DNA from: Pseudomonas sp. UBA4194
GTDB lineage: Bacteria; Pseudomonadota; Gammaproteobacteria; Pseudomonadales; Pseudomonadaceae
Length of the DNA: 64,000 bases
Direction of reading: 5' to 3'
Assembly: GCF_002379585.1 (NCBI RefSeq)
Contig: NZ_DFUE01000010.1
Span: 172,455-236,454 of the forward strand
Positions 1 through 7,946 of this stretch are shown piece after piece. The translations under genes and the position numbers were made by a program. Positions within the stretch are counted from its first letter, which is position 1. Each line of letters starts with the position of its first letter. Below the pieces are notes generated by a model, which was not told the DNA's origin, made no database searches, and saw only the letters and a list, made by a program, of their open reading frames with translations.

Positions 1-969
1 GTCCAGCAGGTTCTCTTCCTCGAACACCTCCATCACCGCCAGGGCGGCAGCGCAGGCGATCGGGCTACCGGCGTAGGTGCCGCCCAGGCCACCCGGAGCG
101 ATGGCATCCATGTACTCGGCTTTGCCGCACACACCGGCCAGAGGGAAGCCACCGGCGATGGATTTGGCGAACGTTGTCAGATCCGGCGCGACGCCCATCT
201 GCTCCATGGCGAAGAAGGTCCCGGTACGGCCCGCGCCGGTCTGGACTTCATCGGCGATCAGCAGAATGCCGTGCTGGTCGCACAGCGCACGCAGGCGCTG
301 CATGAACGCTTTCGGTGCGACGTAGAAACCGCCTTCACCTTGTACCGGCTCGAGAATGATGGCGGCGATGTCGCGGGCCTCGGCATCGTTCTTGAAAATG
401 CGCTCGATGCTGGCAATCGAATCATCGATGCTCACACCGTGCAGCTCGCAAGGGTACAAGGCGCGGAACACACCGCCTGGCATCAGGCCCATGCCGGCCG
501 AGTACGGTACGACCTTGCCGGTCAGCCCCAAGGTCATCATGGTGCGACCGTGGTAGGCGCCGGTGAAGGCGATCACGCCTGCACGGCCGGTGGCGGCACG
601 GGCGATCTTGATGGCGTTCTCGACCGCTTCCGAGCCGGTGGTCACCAGCAGGGTCTTCTTGTCGAAGTTGCCCGGTACCTTGGCGTTGATCTTCTCGCAC
701 ACTTCCACGTACGGCTCGTAGGCCAGCACCTGGAAGCAAGTGTGGGTCAGCTTGTGCAGTTGAGCTTCCACCGCAGCGATCACCTTGGGGTGAACGTGTC
801 CGGTATTGAGCACCGCGATGCCGCCGGCGAAGTCGATGAACTCGCGGCCTTCGACGTCGGTCACCGTGGCGTTCTTCGCCGAGTCGGCAAAGATCGGGTG
901 AATCTGGCCCACGCCACGGGGGACGGCGGCCATGCGACGCTGCATCAGGGATTCGTTGGTCTTGCTCAT
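1..969 (-). CDS. gabT: 4-aminobutyrate aminotransferase, C-terminus beyond the window
   Basis: This is a PLP-dependent class III aminotransferase that moves the amino group of GABA to 2-oxoglutarate, giving succinic semialdehyde for the neighbouring gabD product. The reading frame starts at ATG 969 (minus) behind a GAGGA ribosome site and runs off the left edge, so about 323 of some 425 residues are visible. Visible family marks are the N-terminal MSKTNESLMQRR, the cofactor-region TTGSEAVENAIKIAR, the IADEVQTGAGRTG segment with its PLP-binding Asp, and the TFAKSIAGG segment with the Schiff-base Lys. It lies 125 bp downstream of gabD on the same strand, the usual gabDT order. 5-Aminovalerate is a likely second substrate in this genus. 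Confidence 0.95.
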   Translation of the reverse strand, partial: MSKTNESLMQRRMAAVPRGVGQIHPIFADSAKNATVTDVEGREFIDFAGGIAVLNTGHVHPKVIAAVEAQLHKLTHTCFQVLAYEPYVEVCEKINAKVPGNFDKKTLLVTTGSEAVENAIKIARAATGRAGVIAFTGAYHGRTMMTLGLTGKVVPYSAGMGLMPGGVFRALYPCELHGVSIDDSIASIERIFKNDAEARDIAAIILEPVQGEGGFYVAPKAFMQRLRALCDQHGILLIADEVQTGAGRTGTFFAMEQMGVAPDLTTFAKSIAGGFPLAGVCGKAEYMDAIAPGGLGGTYAGSPIACAAALAVMEVFEEENLLD

Positions 970-1094
970 GACATTCCTCATTCGCCGCTCATCGGTCGGC
1001 GTGGTTCAAGGATAAAGCGGCCGGTTGAAACCGCAGCAGCATACGATGATCGACTGCTGCGGCTGCCGGCCGCCAAGGGTGTCTGCGCGGCGGG

Positions 1095-2537
1095 TTACAC
1101 CGAAATGCAGAGGTATTTGATTTCCAGGTAATCTTCGATGCCGTACTTGGAGCCCTCACGGCCCAGGCCCGACGCCTTGATGCCACCAAACGGTGCCACC
1201 TCGTTGCTGATCAAGCCGGTATTGATGCCCACCATGCCATATTCCAGCGCCTCGGCGACACGGAATACGCGGCTCATGTCGCGGGCATAGAAATACGACG
1301 CCAGGCCGAACTCGGTGTCATTGGACATGGCGATCACTTCGGCTTCATCCTGGAAGCGGAACAGCGGCGCCAGTGGGCCGAAGGTCTCTTCCTTGGCCAC
1401 GGCAGCATCCTTGGACACGTTCACCAGCACCGTCGGCTCGAAGAAATTGCCCTGCAACGCGTTGCCGCCAGTCAGCACCGTCGCGCCTTTGCTCAGGGCA
1501 TCGGCGATGTGTTCCTTGACCTTGGCCACGGCCTTGTCGTCGATCAGCGGCCCCGTGGTGGTGCCGTCTTCCAGGCCGTTGCCGATCTTGAGCTTGCTGA
1601 CCGCCACCTTCAGCTTCTCGGCGAACGCGTCATAGACACCGTCCTGCACGTAGATGCGGTTGGCGCAGACGCAGGTCTGCCCGTTGTTGCGGTACTTGGA
1701 GATGATCGCGCCCTCGACCGCCTTGTCCAGATCGGCGTCGTCGAACACGATGAAGGGCGCGTTGCCGCCCAGCTCCAGGGAGACTTTCTTGATGTCCTTG
1801 GCGCATTCGGCCATCAGCTGACGACCGATTTCAGTGGAGCCGGTGAAGCTCAGCTTGCGCACGATCGGATTGCTGGTCAGCTCGCTGCCGATGTCGCCGG
1901 CGCTGCCGGTCACCACACTGAACACGCCTTTGGGAATGCCCGCACGCTCGGCAAGTTCAGCCAGAGCCAAGGCGGAAAACGGCGTCTGCGAAGCCGGCTT
2001 GAGCACCATGGTGCAGCCCGCAGCCAACGCCGGGCCTGCCTTACGGGTGATCATCGCTGCCGGGAAGTTCCACGGGGTAATGGCTGCGGTCACACCAATC
2101 GGCTGCTTGATCACGATCAGGCGTTTGTCGGGCTGATGGCCCGGGATGGTGTCGCCGTAGACGCGCTTGGCTTCCTCGGCAAACCACTCGATGAACGACG
2201 CCGCGTAGGCGATCTCGCCTTTGGCTTCGGCCAGCGGCTTGCCCTGTTCCAGGGTCATCAGCCGGCCCAGGTCGTCCTGGTTCTCGATCATCAGTTCGAA
2301 CCAGCGGCGCAGCTTGTTCGAGCGCTCTTTGGCGGTCAGGGCACGCCAGGCCGGCAACGCCTTGTCGGCAGCCTCGATGGCGCGGCGGGTTTCGGCCGCG
2401 CCCATTTTCGGCACGGTGCCAAGGATTTCATTGGTGGCCGGGTTGTTGACCTTGATGGCCTGGCCACTGTCGGCGTTCTGCCACGTGCCGTCTATATAGG
2501 CTTGTTGGCGGAACAACGAGGTGTCTTTGAGCTGCAT
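1095..2537 (-). CDS. gabD: Succinate-semialdehyde dehydrogenase (NADP+)
   Basis: A 480-residue cytosolic aldehyde dehydrogenase that oxidises succinic semialdehyde to succinate. The family hallmarks are all present: ITPWNFPAAMITRK in the cofactor region, the VSLELGGNAP segment with the general-base Glu, and NNGQTCVCANR with the catalytic Cys. Length is normal for GabD. Translation starts at ATG 2537 with AAGGA upstream. It is first in a gabD-gabT unit that completes GABA (and 5-aminovalerate) breakdown. Inverted repeats lie upstream between 2656 and 2729 and may be regulatory. Confidence 0.96.
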   Translation of the reverse strand: MQLKDTSLFRQQAYIDGTWQNADSGQAIKVNNPATNEILGTVPKMGAAETRRAIEAADKALPAWRALTAKERSNKLRRWFELMIENQDDLGRLMTLEQGKPLAEAKGEIAYAASFIEWFAEEAKRVYGDTIPGHQPDKRLIVIKQPIGVTAAITPWNFPAAMITRKAGPALAAGCTMVLKPASQTPFSALALAELAERAGIPKGVFSVVTGSAGDIGSELTSNPIVRKLSFTGSTEIGRQLMAECAKDIKKVSLELGGNAPFIVFDDADLDKAVEGAIISKYRNNGQTCVCANRIYVQDGVYDAFAEKLKVAVSKLKIGNGLEDGTTTGPLIDDKAVAKVKEHIADALSKGATVLTGGNALQGNFFEPTVLVNVSKDAAVAKEETFGPLAPLFRFQDEAEVIAMSNDTEFGLASYFYARDMSRVFRVAEALEYGMVGINTGLISNEVAPFGGIKASGLGREGSKYGIEDYLEIKYLCISV

Positions 2538-2655
2538 GTCGGCTTCCTTAACGGCACCATGCGCGACGGTGCGGATTGTGATTATGGAAAGGCGCCCGGG
2601 CTGAAGTACAAATGCCCCATGGGAATACCCACGCGCTTCAGCACCCAGACAAGAG

Positions 2656-2673
2656 CGTTTGAAATCTCAAACG
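2656..2673. promoter_or_regulatory. Inverted repeat upstream of gabD
   Basis: Perfect 7-bp arms CGTTTGA and TCAAACG are separated by AATC, about 120 bp upstream of the gabD start. A weaker repeat, GTTCG-N10-CGAAC, follows at 2710-2729. They look like operator half-sites. The regulator is unknown and this is inference from symmetry only. Confidence 0.35.
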
Positions 2674-2811
2674 AATCCTAGGTTCTGTGGGGTGAAAGGA
2701 CAATAGTCTGTTCGAAAAAAAGAACGAACTGGGCAGCTTCGACCGCTTTTTCCGATCACCCCAAAGCTGTGACCGCAACATCCCTTAAACGATGTACCCC
2801 TCGTCGCAATA

Positions 2812-2917
2812 GACGCCCACCCCCGACATGGGTATTATGGCGCCCGCGTTGCACCAGTAGCTCAGCTGGATAGAGTACTGCCCTCCGAAGGCAGGGGTCG
2901 TGGGTTCGAATCCCGCC
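2812..2917 (+). repeat. Left direct repeat of the integrated element (attL)
   Basis: This 106-bp segment matches 14234-14339 with one mismatch (T at 2836, C at 14258). It covers the tRNA-Arg core promoter and the tRNA from its 5' end to the first base of the 3' acceptor strand. The sequence then changes to AAATTTCCC, which is element DNA. The repeat marks the left end of the island. Confidence 0.9.
2851..2917 (+). pseudogene. Truncated tRNA-Arg(CCG) copy at the left island boundary
   Basis: Identical to the functional tRNA at 14273-14349 up to position 2917. The last six acceptor-stem bases and ACCA are replaced by AATTTC and following sequence. The 5' acceptor strand GCACCAG therefore has no partner and the transcript cannot be a working tRNA. 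The promoter in front (-10 TATTAT at 2833-2838) is intact, so transcription could run into the island toward the integrase. This is the original chromosomal gene interrupted at its 3' end. Confidence 0.85.
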
Positions 2918-2936
2918 AAATTTCCCACTTCCTTCA

Positions 2937-3021
2937 AACCCAGGTGGGTTGCGGCTGAACCTAGGCCGAGAAGGAATCTGAGCAAATGGGGCATCGAGTG
3001 ACGCACTGACGTGGGGCATCG
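2937..3021 (+). promoter_or_regulatory. Palindrome and direct repeats before the integrase
   Basis: Between attL and the integrase start lie a 14-bp palindrome, AACCCA-GG-TGGGTT (2937-2950), and two copies of TGGGGCATCG (2987-2996 and 3012-3021), 25 bp apart start to start. Direct repeats placed like this next to an att site often serve as arm-type recombinase sites or as operators for the integrase gene. That role is inferred. Confidence 0.4.
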
Positions 3022-3035
3022 CAAAGGTGCAACGC

Positions 3036-4862
3036 ATGCAGTCAAACCCATCAAACCTTTCGCTAAATCGACACGGCACCTACTACTTCAGGATCGTCGT
3101 GCCAAAACCGCTGCGCCAAGCATTGGGTATCCAGCGAGAAATCCGCCGTTCCCTCAAAACCGATAGCCGAAGGCTGGCGCTTCGACGTGCACGGCAGTAC
3201 GTTGCACGCTACGAGATCGTTTTTGATAAGGTGCTGGCCGTGGTTGACCGAGACGATTACCAACCTTCTGAAGAAGACTATGAGCTGTATCTCGCCGAGT
3301 TGGAGCTTGCGGAGCGCTCGCCGGACTGGAGCAACAGCGCAACGCCCCATACAGGGGAGCCAGCTTTCGAATCGGCACTCACCGACGATGAGTGGGAAGA
3401 ACACGATCACGACTTACGGCGGAGGCTAATTGCTCAGACTCTGACGGGACGGCCACATCGGATGATTCCGAAAGCTCAAGAACAGCTCGCTAGCATGTTG
3501 TTCGATAAGGGTTTGAACCTGCCGCTCCCGTATTTTCGGACCGTGCTACCAAGGCTTGTGGAAAACCTAGCCTTAGGTCCTGAACTGATCCCTATGGGAG
3601 CCGCACCTTCGAAGCTGGCGGAACCCAAACCTCAAGCGGCGGCGCTAAGTGTTTACGAGCTCTGGCAACTTCAGTGGGATACAGATGCGCGGCTAAATAG
3701 AGGCGCGCCAAAAAGCCAGAGAACCAGAGAAGACGAGCAGGGGCATGCGTGCCGTCTGAGCATCCTCAGTCGCGGAAAACCCTTCAACCAGCTCACCCTC
3801 GAAGATTTCGAGTGGATCTATCAGGCTATATTTGAGCTACGGATGAGCCGCGGCAGCAAGCTGCCACCACCAGACGCCCCCGTAGACTCAATCATTGCGA
3901 AAGACGGGGAGCGGAAAATCTCGGACAAGACCGGTGCTAAAGTCATGCTCCGGCTGTCAGTGCTTCATGAGTTCGCGCATCGGAAAGGGTTTACCTCGAT
4001 TCATCCTGACACTCCGGAGCGGCCAAAGCTTAACGACGACAGGCCAGGCGCCAAGCCAGTGGAGAAGGCATTTTCGAATGCAGACCTCAATGCGATTTTC
4101 ACTGGCTATCTCTATCGGGGGACAGAGCTAGATCGTAGCAAGTCAGTGGCTCCCTATCAGTTCTGGCTGCCGTTACTAGGATTGTTCACCGGAGGTAGGC
4201 TTAATGAGCTGTGCCAACTCAACGCGCTGGATATCGCTCAGACGACGGACGGGATCTGGACCATCGATATCATGGATGACGAACAGGACCGGCCACTCCC
4301 CAAGTCTTTGAAGAACCGCGCCAGCCGAAGGATTCTGCCAATCCACAGCGAGCTCGTTCGCATGGGTTTTCTAGACTTTGTGCGAGAGGCCGTTGAGGAA
4401 GGTCGAGAAAAATTATTTTCTGACGGGCTCACTTATCGAGACAAAAAAGGGTGGGGCAGCAACGCCACCCATTTTTTTTGCCGCTTCCCTAGCCACAGCA
4501 CCACTGCAGCCGGTTATTTCTTCAAACAAGGCATCCGAGTCCGAGACTCAAAGGGCGACACGGACCGGAAGAACTTCCACAGTTTCCGCCACACATTTGC
4601 AGACCTCGCTCGGCGAGCCGGCGTCGAGGCGTTCCTGATCCTACCTGACATCATCGGTCACTCACGCGCACACGAAGGCACGACTGCACAGTACGGAAAC
4701 GGATTCACCCAGGCGCAGAAACGCGAGGTACTTGAGAGCTTAGAGATCCCTGTAGACCTGTCAGGAATCACCTACGCAGGATTCCGCGACCGCTTTAGCG
4801 GTCAATTGGCATCGAGCAGAGATCGCCATCGTGCGAAGTTCGGGCTCAATCAGTCGGAATAA
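3036..4862 (+). CDS. Tyrosine recombinase/integrase of the tRNA-Arg island
   Basis: A 608-residue site-specific recombinase, longer than typical phage integrases (about 400). The first 60 residues (RHGTYYFRIVVPKPLR) resemble the N-terminal domain found in long Pseudomonas integrases, probably DUF6538. The catalytic set is visible in the C-terminal half: R388 in FTGGRLNEL, H515 and R518 in FHSFRHTF, His in IIGHSRAH, and nucleophile Y553 in TAQYGNG. An upstream GTG (3027) is possible, but ATG 3036 sits 8 nt after AAAGG and is preferred. It lies next to attL and surely drives integration and excision at the tRNA gene. Confidence 0.93.
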   Translation: MQSNPSNLSLNRHGTYYFRIVVPKPLRQALGIQREIRRSLKTDSRRLALRRARQYVARYEIVFDKVLAVVDRDDYQPSEEDYELYLAELELAERSPDWSNSATPHTGEPAFESALTDDEWEEHDHDLRRRLIAQTLTGRPHRMIPKAQEQLASMLFDKGLNLPLPYFRTVLPRLVENLALGPELIPMGAAPSKLAEPKPQAAALSVYELWQLQWDTDARLNRGAPKSQRTREDEQGHACRLSILSRGKPFNQLTLEDFEWIYQAIFELRMSRGSKLPPPDAPVDSIIAKDGERKISDKTGAKVMLRLSVLHEFAHRKGFTSIHPDTPERPKLNDDRPGAKPVEKAFSNADLNAIFTGYLYRGTELDRSKSVAPYQFWLPLLGLFTGGRLNELCQLNALDIAQTTDGIWTIDIMDDEQDRPLPKSLKNRASRRILPIHSELVRMGFLDFVREAVEEGREKLFSDGLTYRDKKGWGSNATHFFCRFPSHSTTAAGYFFKQGIRVRDSKGDTDRKNFHSFRHTFADLARRAGVEAFLILPDIIGHSRAHEGTTAQYGNGFTQAQKREVLESLEIPVDLSGITYAGFRDRFSGQLASSRDRHRAKFGLNQSE

Positions 4863-5003
4863 TTCAAGCCTGCTCACGTTGGACAGGGATGATCTGCCCG
4901 CCGAGCATCAGATGAATGCTACTCATCGGCGCGCTGGCTATCGTTCTGCCATCACCTGTAATCTTCCCCCATATGCTACCTCGCGTGAGGCGGAGAAAGG
5001 TTT

Positions 5004-5303
5004 ATGGTGCATTACAGCGATGATCACGAGCGAATCTTGACGCTGGTATTTGAGGAGCGGTGGCTGGGCTTCAATAGCGAGGACAATGATCTATTGAAGT
5101 CATTCGTCTACACGGGCCATATTCACGCCCGCCCTGTGCAAGGCCATCCTGGTAGGTACAGGCTAAGCCTCACTGAGCGAGGCTCTCTATACCTGTCATA
5201 CCTTCGGAGAGAGCCTCGCTTGGTACCTGTGGAGCCAGCGCCCGCTTCTTTGATTCCTATCCGGCGATCATCTGACCCTCACGTCGAGAGGCGCCACCCA
5301 TAG
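5004..5303 (+). CDS. Small winged-helix-like protein, island family copy 1
   Basis: A 99-residue protein behind a strong ribosome site (GGAGAAAGG, 4992-5000). It belongs with the genes at 5430 and 5733 to a family visible only by comparing them: a leading helix (ILTLVFEERWLGF), an acidic turn (NSEDNDLL), a helix ending in TGHI, then a strand-turn-strand ending LTERGSLYLSYL. The '..G.I....YRLTE.G..YL' pattern resembles the recognition helix and wing of compact winged-helix DNA-binding proteins. It has a proline-rich, charged tail of about 25 residues that the other copies lack. I do not recognise it as a named family. Confidence 0.7.
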   Translation: MVHYSDDHERILTLVFEERWLGFNSEDNDLLKSFVYTGHIHARPVQGHPGRYRLSLTERGSLYLSYLRREPRLVPVEPAPASLIPIRRSSDPHVERRHP

Positions 5304-5344
5304 CCCCGCTGAACCAAAGTAAGCATCAACTGAAATCGATACTT

Positions 5345-5366
5345 TAGTTATACAGTAACTATTTTT
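5345..5366 (+). terminator. Weak hairpin with T-run after the first small gene
   Basis: TAGTTA-tacag-TAACTA followed by five T residues lies 40 bp after the stop at 5303. It could be a weak intrinsic terminator, or a dyad operator for the next gene at 5430. The stem is AT-rich, so stability is modest. Confidence 0.35.
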
Positions 5367-5429
5367 CGTACAACCGGCGAAATCTGCTCCGTGGGTCCAG
5401 ACTCTGAACTCCTTCGGAGGGATACGCTA

Positions 5430-5642
5430 ATGCCCACCTCAATCCCGATAACGTTCGAACTCCTGCAGCTCGCCAGCAATAGGAGCATCATCATCCTCAA
5501 AGGCGATCGCCGTTTCTGGCTCGAAACGTTGATCAAGTCCGGACACATAACGACTGATGCTCCGCTAACACCGGAGACCCACATCGTCTGTGCATCGCTA
5601 ACGGCTGAAGGGCAAGAGTTTTTGATGTGGCTGCACAAGTAG
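5430..5642 (+). CDS. Small winged-helix-like protein, island family copy 2
   Basis: A 70-residue protein. ATG 5430 is chosen because GGAGGG (5416-5421) lies 8 nt upstream; an ATG at 5391 would add 13 residues without a ribosome site. It keeps the family layout: FELLQLASNRSIIIL, an aspartate turn, WLETLIKSGHI, and a wing-like end ASLTAEGQEFLMWL. Identity with its neighbours is low but the spacing of hydrophobic positions, the Gly-His-Ile and the LT..G pattern agree. This divergence suggests old tandem duplication rather than recent copying. Function is unknown; DNA binding is inferred. Confidence 0.62.
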   Translation: MPTSIPITFELLQLASNRSIIILKGDRRFWLETLIKSGHITTDAPLTPETHIVCASLTAEGQEFLMWLHK

Positions 5643-5732
5643 AAATTTTCAGAATCTCCGCCACACTTGCCATTACCTTGGAAACTGTGTCCCCGCCGCT
5701 AGGACAGACCGTTCTCATGATGGCTTGGAAAA

Positions 5733-5942
5733 ATGAATTTGAATCGATTGGAGCATAGGCGGCTCCTAAACCTGATCCACGCAGAGGAATGGCTCTCGTT
5801 CAGCACAAGCGACGTTGCGACGCTTCGCTACCTAACCTTCGCGGGATTCATCGCCAAATTACCTGTGGAACGCGGATCGTCACAGCTTCGCCTTCGTGTT
5901 ACGGCACCGGGCTACCGGTACCTGGCGACGCTGAACTCTTAA
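5733..5942 (+). CDS. Small winged-helix-like protein, island family copy 3
   Basis: A 69-residue protein, the closest relative of the gene at 5004: HRRLLNLIHAEEWLSF, TSDVATLRYLTFAGFI, and a wing-like LRLRVTAPGYRYLATL. The ribosome site is weak (TGGAA close to ATG 5733), so expression may depend on upstream translation. It ends without the tail seen in copy 1. It has no catalytic motif, no membrane segment and no cysteine. A regulator or recombination accessory (excisionase-like) role is plausible because it lies between the integrase and the resolvase, but that is context only. Confidence 0.62.
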   Translation: MNLNRLEHRRLLNLIHAEEWLSFSTSDVATLRYLTFAGFIAKLPVERGSSQLRLRVTAPGYRYLATLNS

Positions 5943-6073
5943 GTAAGCAAGCGTCGAATGAGCTGCTGACTCCCTTTCCAGTTCCAGTACGGGTGACAAA
6001 GTAACCTAGAGACCGGGGGATCCTCCTAGCCGTACGACACGTTGCGGACATTTCCAACCCAACAGGTCGCCCA

Positions 6074-6300
6074 GTGAACATCCATCAACTGCATCATGCA
6101 CATGGTCTCCATCTCTCCCAATCCCCAAGTCGGATAGTTTCGTTGATCTGGAAGAGCCAATCGTACAATCCCTGCTGCTTACCAGACACTTCACATATAC
6201 AGCCGATTACGGTGACAAGCTTCGTCACGCCGTGATCACCTCGGCGGGCTGTGCTTACTTTCAATGGCTCCATACGCATGGGCCTGCTACAGCGCCCTAA
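6074..6300 (+). pseudogene. Frameshifted fourth member of the small winged-helix-like family
   Basis: The frame ending at TAA 6298-6300 encodes FVDLEEPIVQSLLLTRHF and then KLRHAVITSAGCAYFQWLH. This aligns in order with copies 1-3 (a 'LL.T.HF' helix, then a strand, '.T..G..YFQWL'). No start codon exists in that frame after the stop at 6007. The expected N-terminal part appears in another frame from GTG 6074 (NIHQLHHAHGLHL), so a one-base change near 6125-6138 would join the two. It is most simply a decayed gene; a recoded or misread gene cannot be excluded. The rest of 5943-6583 shows nothing convincing. Confidence 0.5.
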
Positions 6301-6471
6301 CATCGGCCTACTACCGACGATCCTGAGTTTTAGACCTCTTTTGCGACCCTGCCCCATCTCTCCCCCTCATCATCACGCCGCCCACCTTCCGTGGCTGGAG
6401 TACCTGACATCACATCGGGCACACGAAAGAGTTTGTGCAGCGACAGAACACAGTGGGGATCATCTAACGAC

Positions 6472-6571
6472 CGTTAAACGATACCTCGCTGACCAATGGT
6501 ATCTAGGATCATGAAATTAGGCTTTAGGCATTGTTGATACCTTGGTACACTGATACCACGTTAAACGATAC
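6472..6571 (+). promoter_or_regulatory. Repeated sites in front of the resolvase (possible res)
   Basis: A 13-bp direct repeat, CGTTAAACGATAC, occurs at 6472-6484 and 6559-6571. Between them lie a near-perfect dyad (TACC-TT-GGTA) and two GATACC words. Clustered repeats directly before a serine resolvase gene are typical of res recombination sites, where the resolvase both recombines DNA and represses itself. The role here is inferred from position. Confidence 0.45.
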
Positions 6572-6583
6572 GGAGTCTCAACG

Positions 6584-7153
6584 ATGTCACGCACCTTTCT
6601 GTACTGCCGGGTCAGCACTTCCACTCAGTTCACTACAAACCAAGTGCAGGAAGTGAAAGCCGCAGGCTTCGAGATCCAACAGAGTCGAGTGATCGAGGAA
6701 ACAGTCTCAGGTAGCGTTGCCGCAAGTGAGCGCGCCGGCTTTCAAAAGCTAATGGACCGCATGGAGTCCGGCGATGTGCTGATCGTCACCAAATTGGACC
6801 GGTTGGGCCGGAATGCTATGGACGTCCGTCTAACAGTCGAGCGCCTCGCGAAAATTGGTATTCGTGTGCACTGCCTCGCCCTTGGGGGTGTAGACCTCAC
6901 GAGTGCAGCGGGCAAGATGACAATGCAGGTACTGGGAGCCGTTGCTGAATTCGAACGCGACCTGCTTATCGAGCGTACTCAGCAAGGTCTTACTCGCGCA
7001 AAGGCTGAAGGCAAAACGCTGGGGCGCCCTCAGGCGACAGACACCACCGCATCTGTGCAGCGCCTGAAAGCAAGAGACATGACACAGGCTCAAGTTGCTA
7101 ACGAGCTTGGTATCGGTATAGCGACTGTGAAACGCCACTGGAACAAGGCCTAA
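6584..7153 (+). CDS. Serine recombinase, resolvase/invertase family
   Basis: A 189-residue small serine recombinase. The catalytic domain begins YCRVSTSTQ with nucleophile Ser11 and a nearby Arg9, continues through KLDRLGRNAMD, and carries the family segment GKMTMQVLGAVAEFERDLLIERTQQGL. The DNA-binding HTH is at the C-terminus (MTQAQVANELGIGIATVKRHW), after the common GRP(Q) hinge. Length and order fit Tn3-type resolvases and DNA invertases. No inverted-repeat flanked transposon is visible around it, so it probably resolves multimers of, or inverts a segment in, this island. Confidence 0.93.
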   Translation: MSRTFLYCRVSTSTQFTTNQVQEVKAAGFEIQQSRVIEETVSGSVAASERAGFQKLMDRMESGDVLIVTKLDRLGRNAMDVRLTVERLAKIGIRVHCLALGGVDLTSAAGKMTMQVLGAVAEFERDLLIERTQQGLTRAKAEGKTLGRPQATDTTASVQRLKARDMTQAQVANELGIGIATVKRHWNKA

Positions 7154-7508
7154 ATCTTTCCCTTGGACCTTCGCGAGATATTTTGAGATTCCAGGCTTAG
7201 CGCGAGCAGGCAACCCGCAAAAACCCGTTAGAGCTACTGAACCACTAACACTTTGATTTTCCTATGGATTGTCAGCCATTGTACTTCAAAGCCTGCGCGA
7301 CAAACCGTGCCGTTATCAAATAAACGCTTGCAACTTACTGAAATCGTTGAAATTTCTTGATAGACGCTAGACGTAATTAGGCATACGATTTGGAGTGCCT
7401 GCTATGGTCAGCGGCTTACTCATTACTCACTCGACAATCACCCTTAAACATCAAACGAGACCACTGATATGACCCCAAACCTATTGATCCGAAGAAGGAA
7501 TACCCGCA
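7154..7508. other. 355-bp gap between resolvase and HTH gene
   Basis: AT-richer than its neighbours. It holds a spaced dyad TATCAA...TTGATA (about 7315-7365) and two very short possible leader ORFs, a 22-codon one at 7404 and a 19-codon one at 7470 that overlaps the next start. Neither can be supported as a gene. It probably holds the promoter for the genes at 7509 and 7947. Confidence 0.4.
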
Positions 7509-7934
7509 ATGAACACATTGGAAAAAAACGCAGCTGACTTTCTCAATAACCCAATCGCCTCCTACAGTCGATTGGCCGAACAGTTGAACATCACCAATCC
7601 TCGCAGTGACGGTGTTCGCTGGACCAAGGACTCGGCGTACCACTTCTGCCGCACCCACGGCATTCGTTCTCCCCGTAGATGCCGTAACCAGCCACACGCC
7701 AGCATCACCCAGCGCACGCACAAGCGCAGGTCGATCATCCAACAGCTATCCGATGCCCTCCTCGCATCTGGAACCCCTCTCGCATCACTCGCACCGTTCA
7801 ACATTGGCGAGATAGCGCGCCTGAGTGGTCATTCGCCCGCAACCATCAAGAGCAACTGGTACCGGCTAGAACCCGAGCTGCTGGCGCTTGCTGGCCTACC
7901 GCCCAAGCCTATCGTGCTCGGCATGTTCTCCTGA
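7509..7934 (+). CDS. HTH-type DNA-binding protein, unknown role
   Basis: A 141-residue basic protein behind AGAAGGA. The first half (ASYSRLAEQLNIT, then WTKDSAYHFCRTHGI) looks like a recombinase-associated HTH that reads a sequence and adds a second domain. The C-terminal part IGEIARLSGHSPATIKSNWYRL is a clear helix-turn-helix. It resembles DNA-binding tails found beside serine recombinases but has no catalytic domain. It ends 12 bp before the next start (7947), so the two are translated together. It may be an accessory or replication-control factor; I do not recognise the family. Confidence 0.6.
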   Translation: MNTLEKNAADFLNNPIASYSRLAEQLNITNPRSDGVRWTKDSAYHFCRTHGIRSPRRCRNQPHASITQRTHKRRSIIQQLSDALLASGTPLASLAPFNIGEIARLSGHSPATIKSNWYRLEPELLALAGLPPKPIVLGMFS

Positions 7935-7946
7935 GAGGTGATAGTC

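Noticed and set aside
2851..2917. Left copy as a second functional tRNA-Arg
   Set aside because: The 3' acceptor strand and CCA are missing, so no acceptor stem can form.
2756..3079. Minus-strand frames across the left tRNA copy and the matching one at 14057-14491
   Set aside because: They contain the well-known false peptide read from the antisense of tRNA-Arg (AGFEPTTPAFGGQYSIQLSY). They are not genes.
6251..6514. 87-codon frame before the resolvase
   Set aside because: No ribosome site; composition (many Pro, His, Arg) fits out-of-frame reading; it partly overlaps the frameshifted family member.
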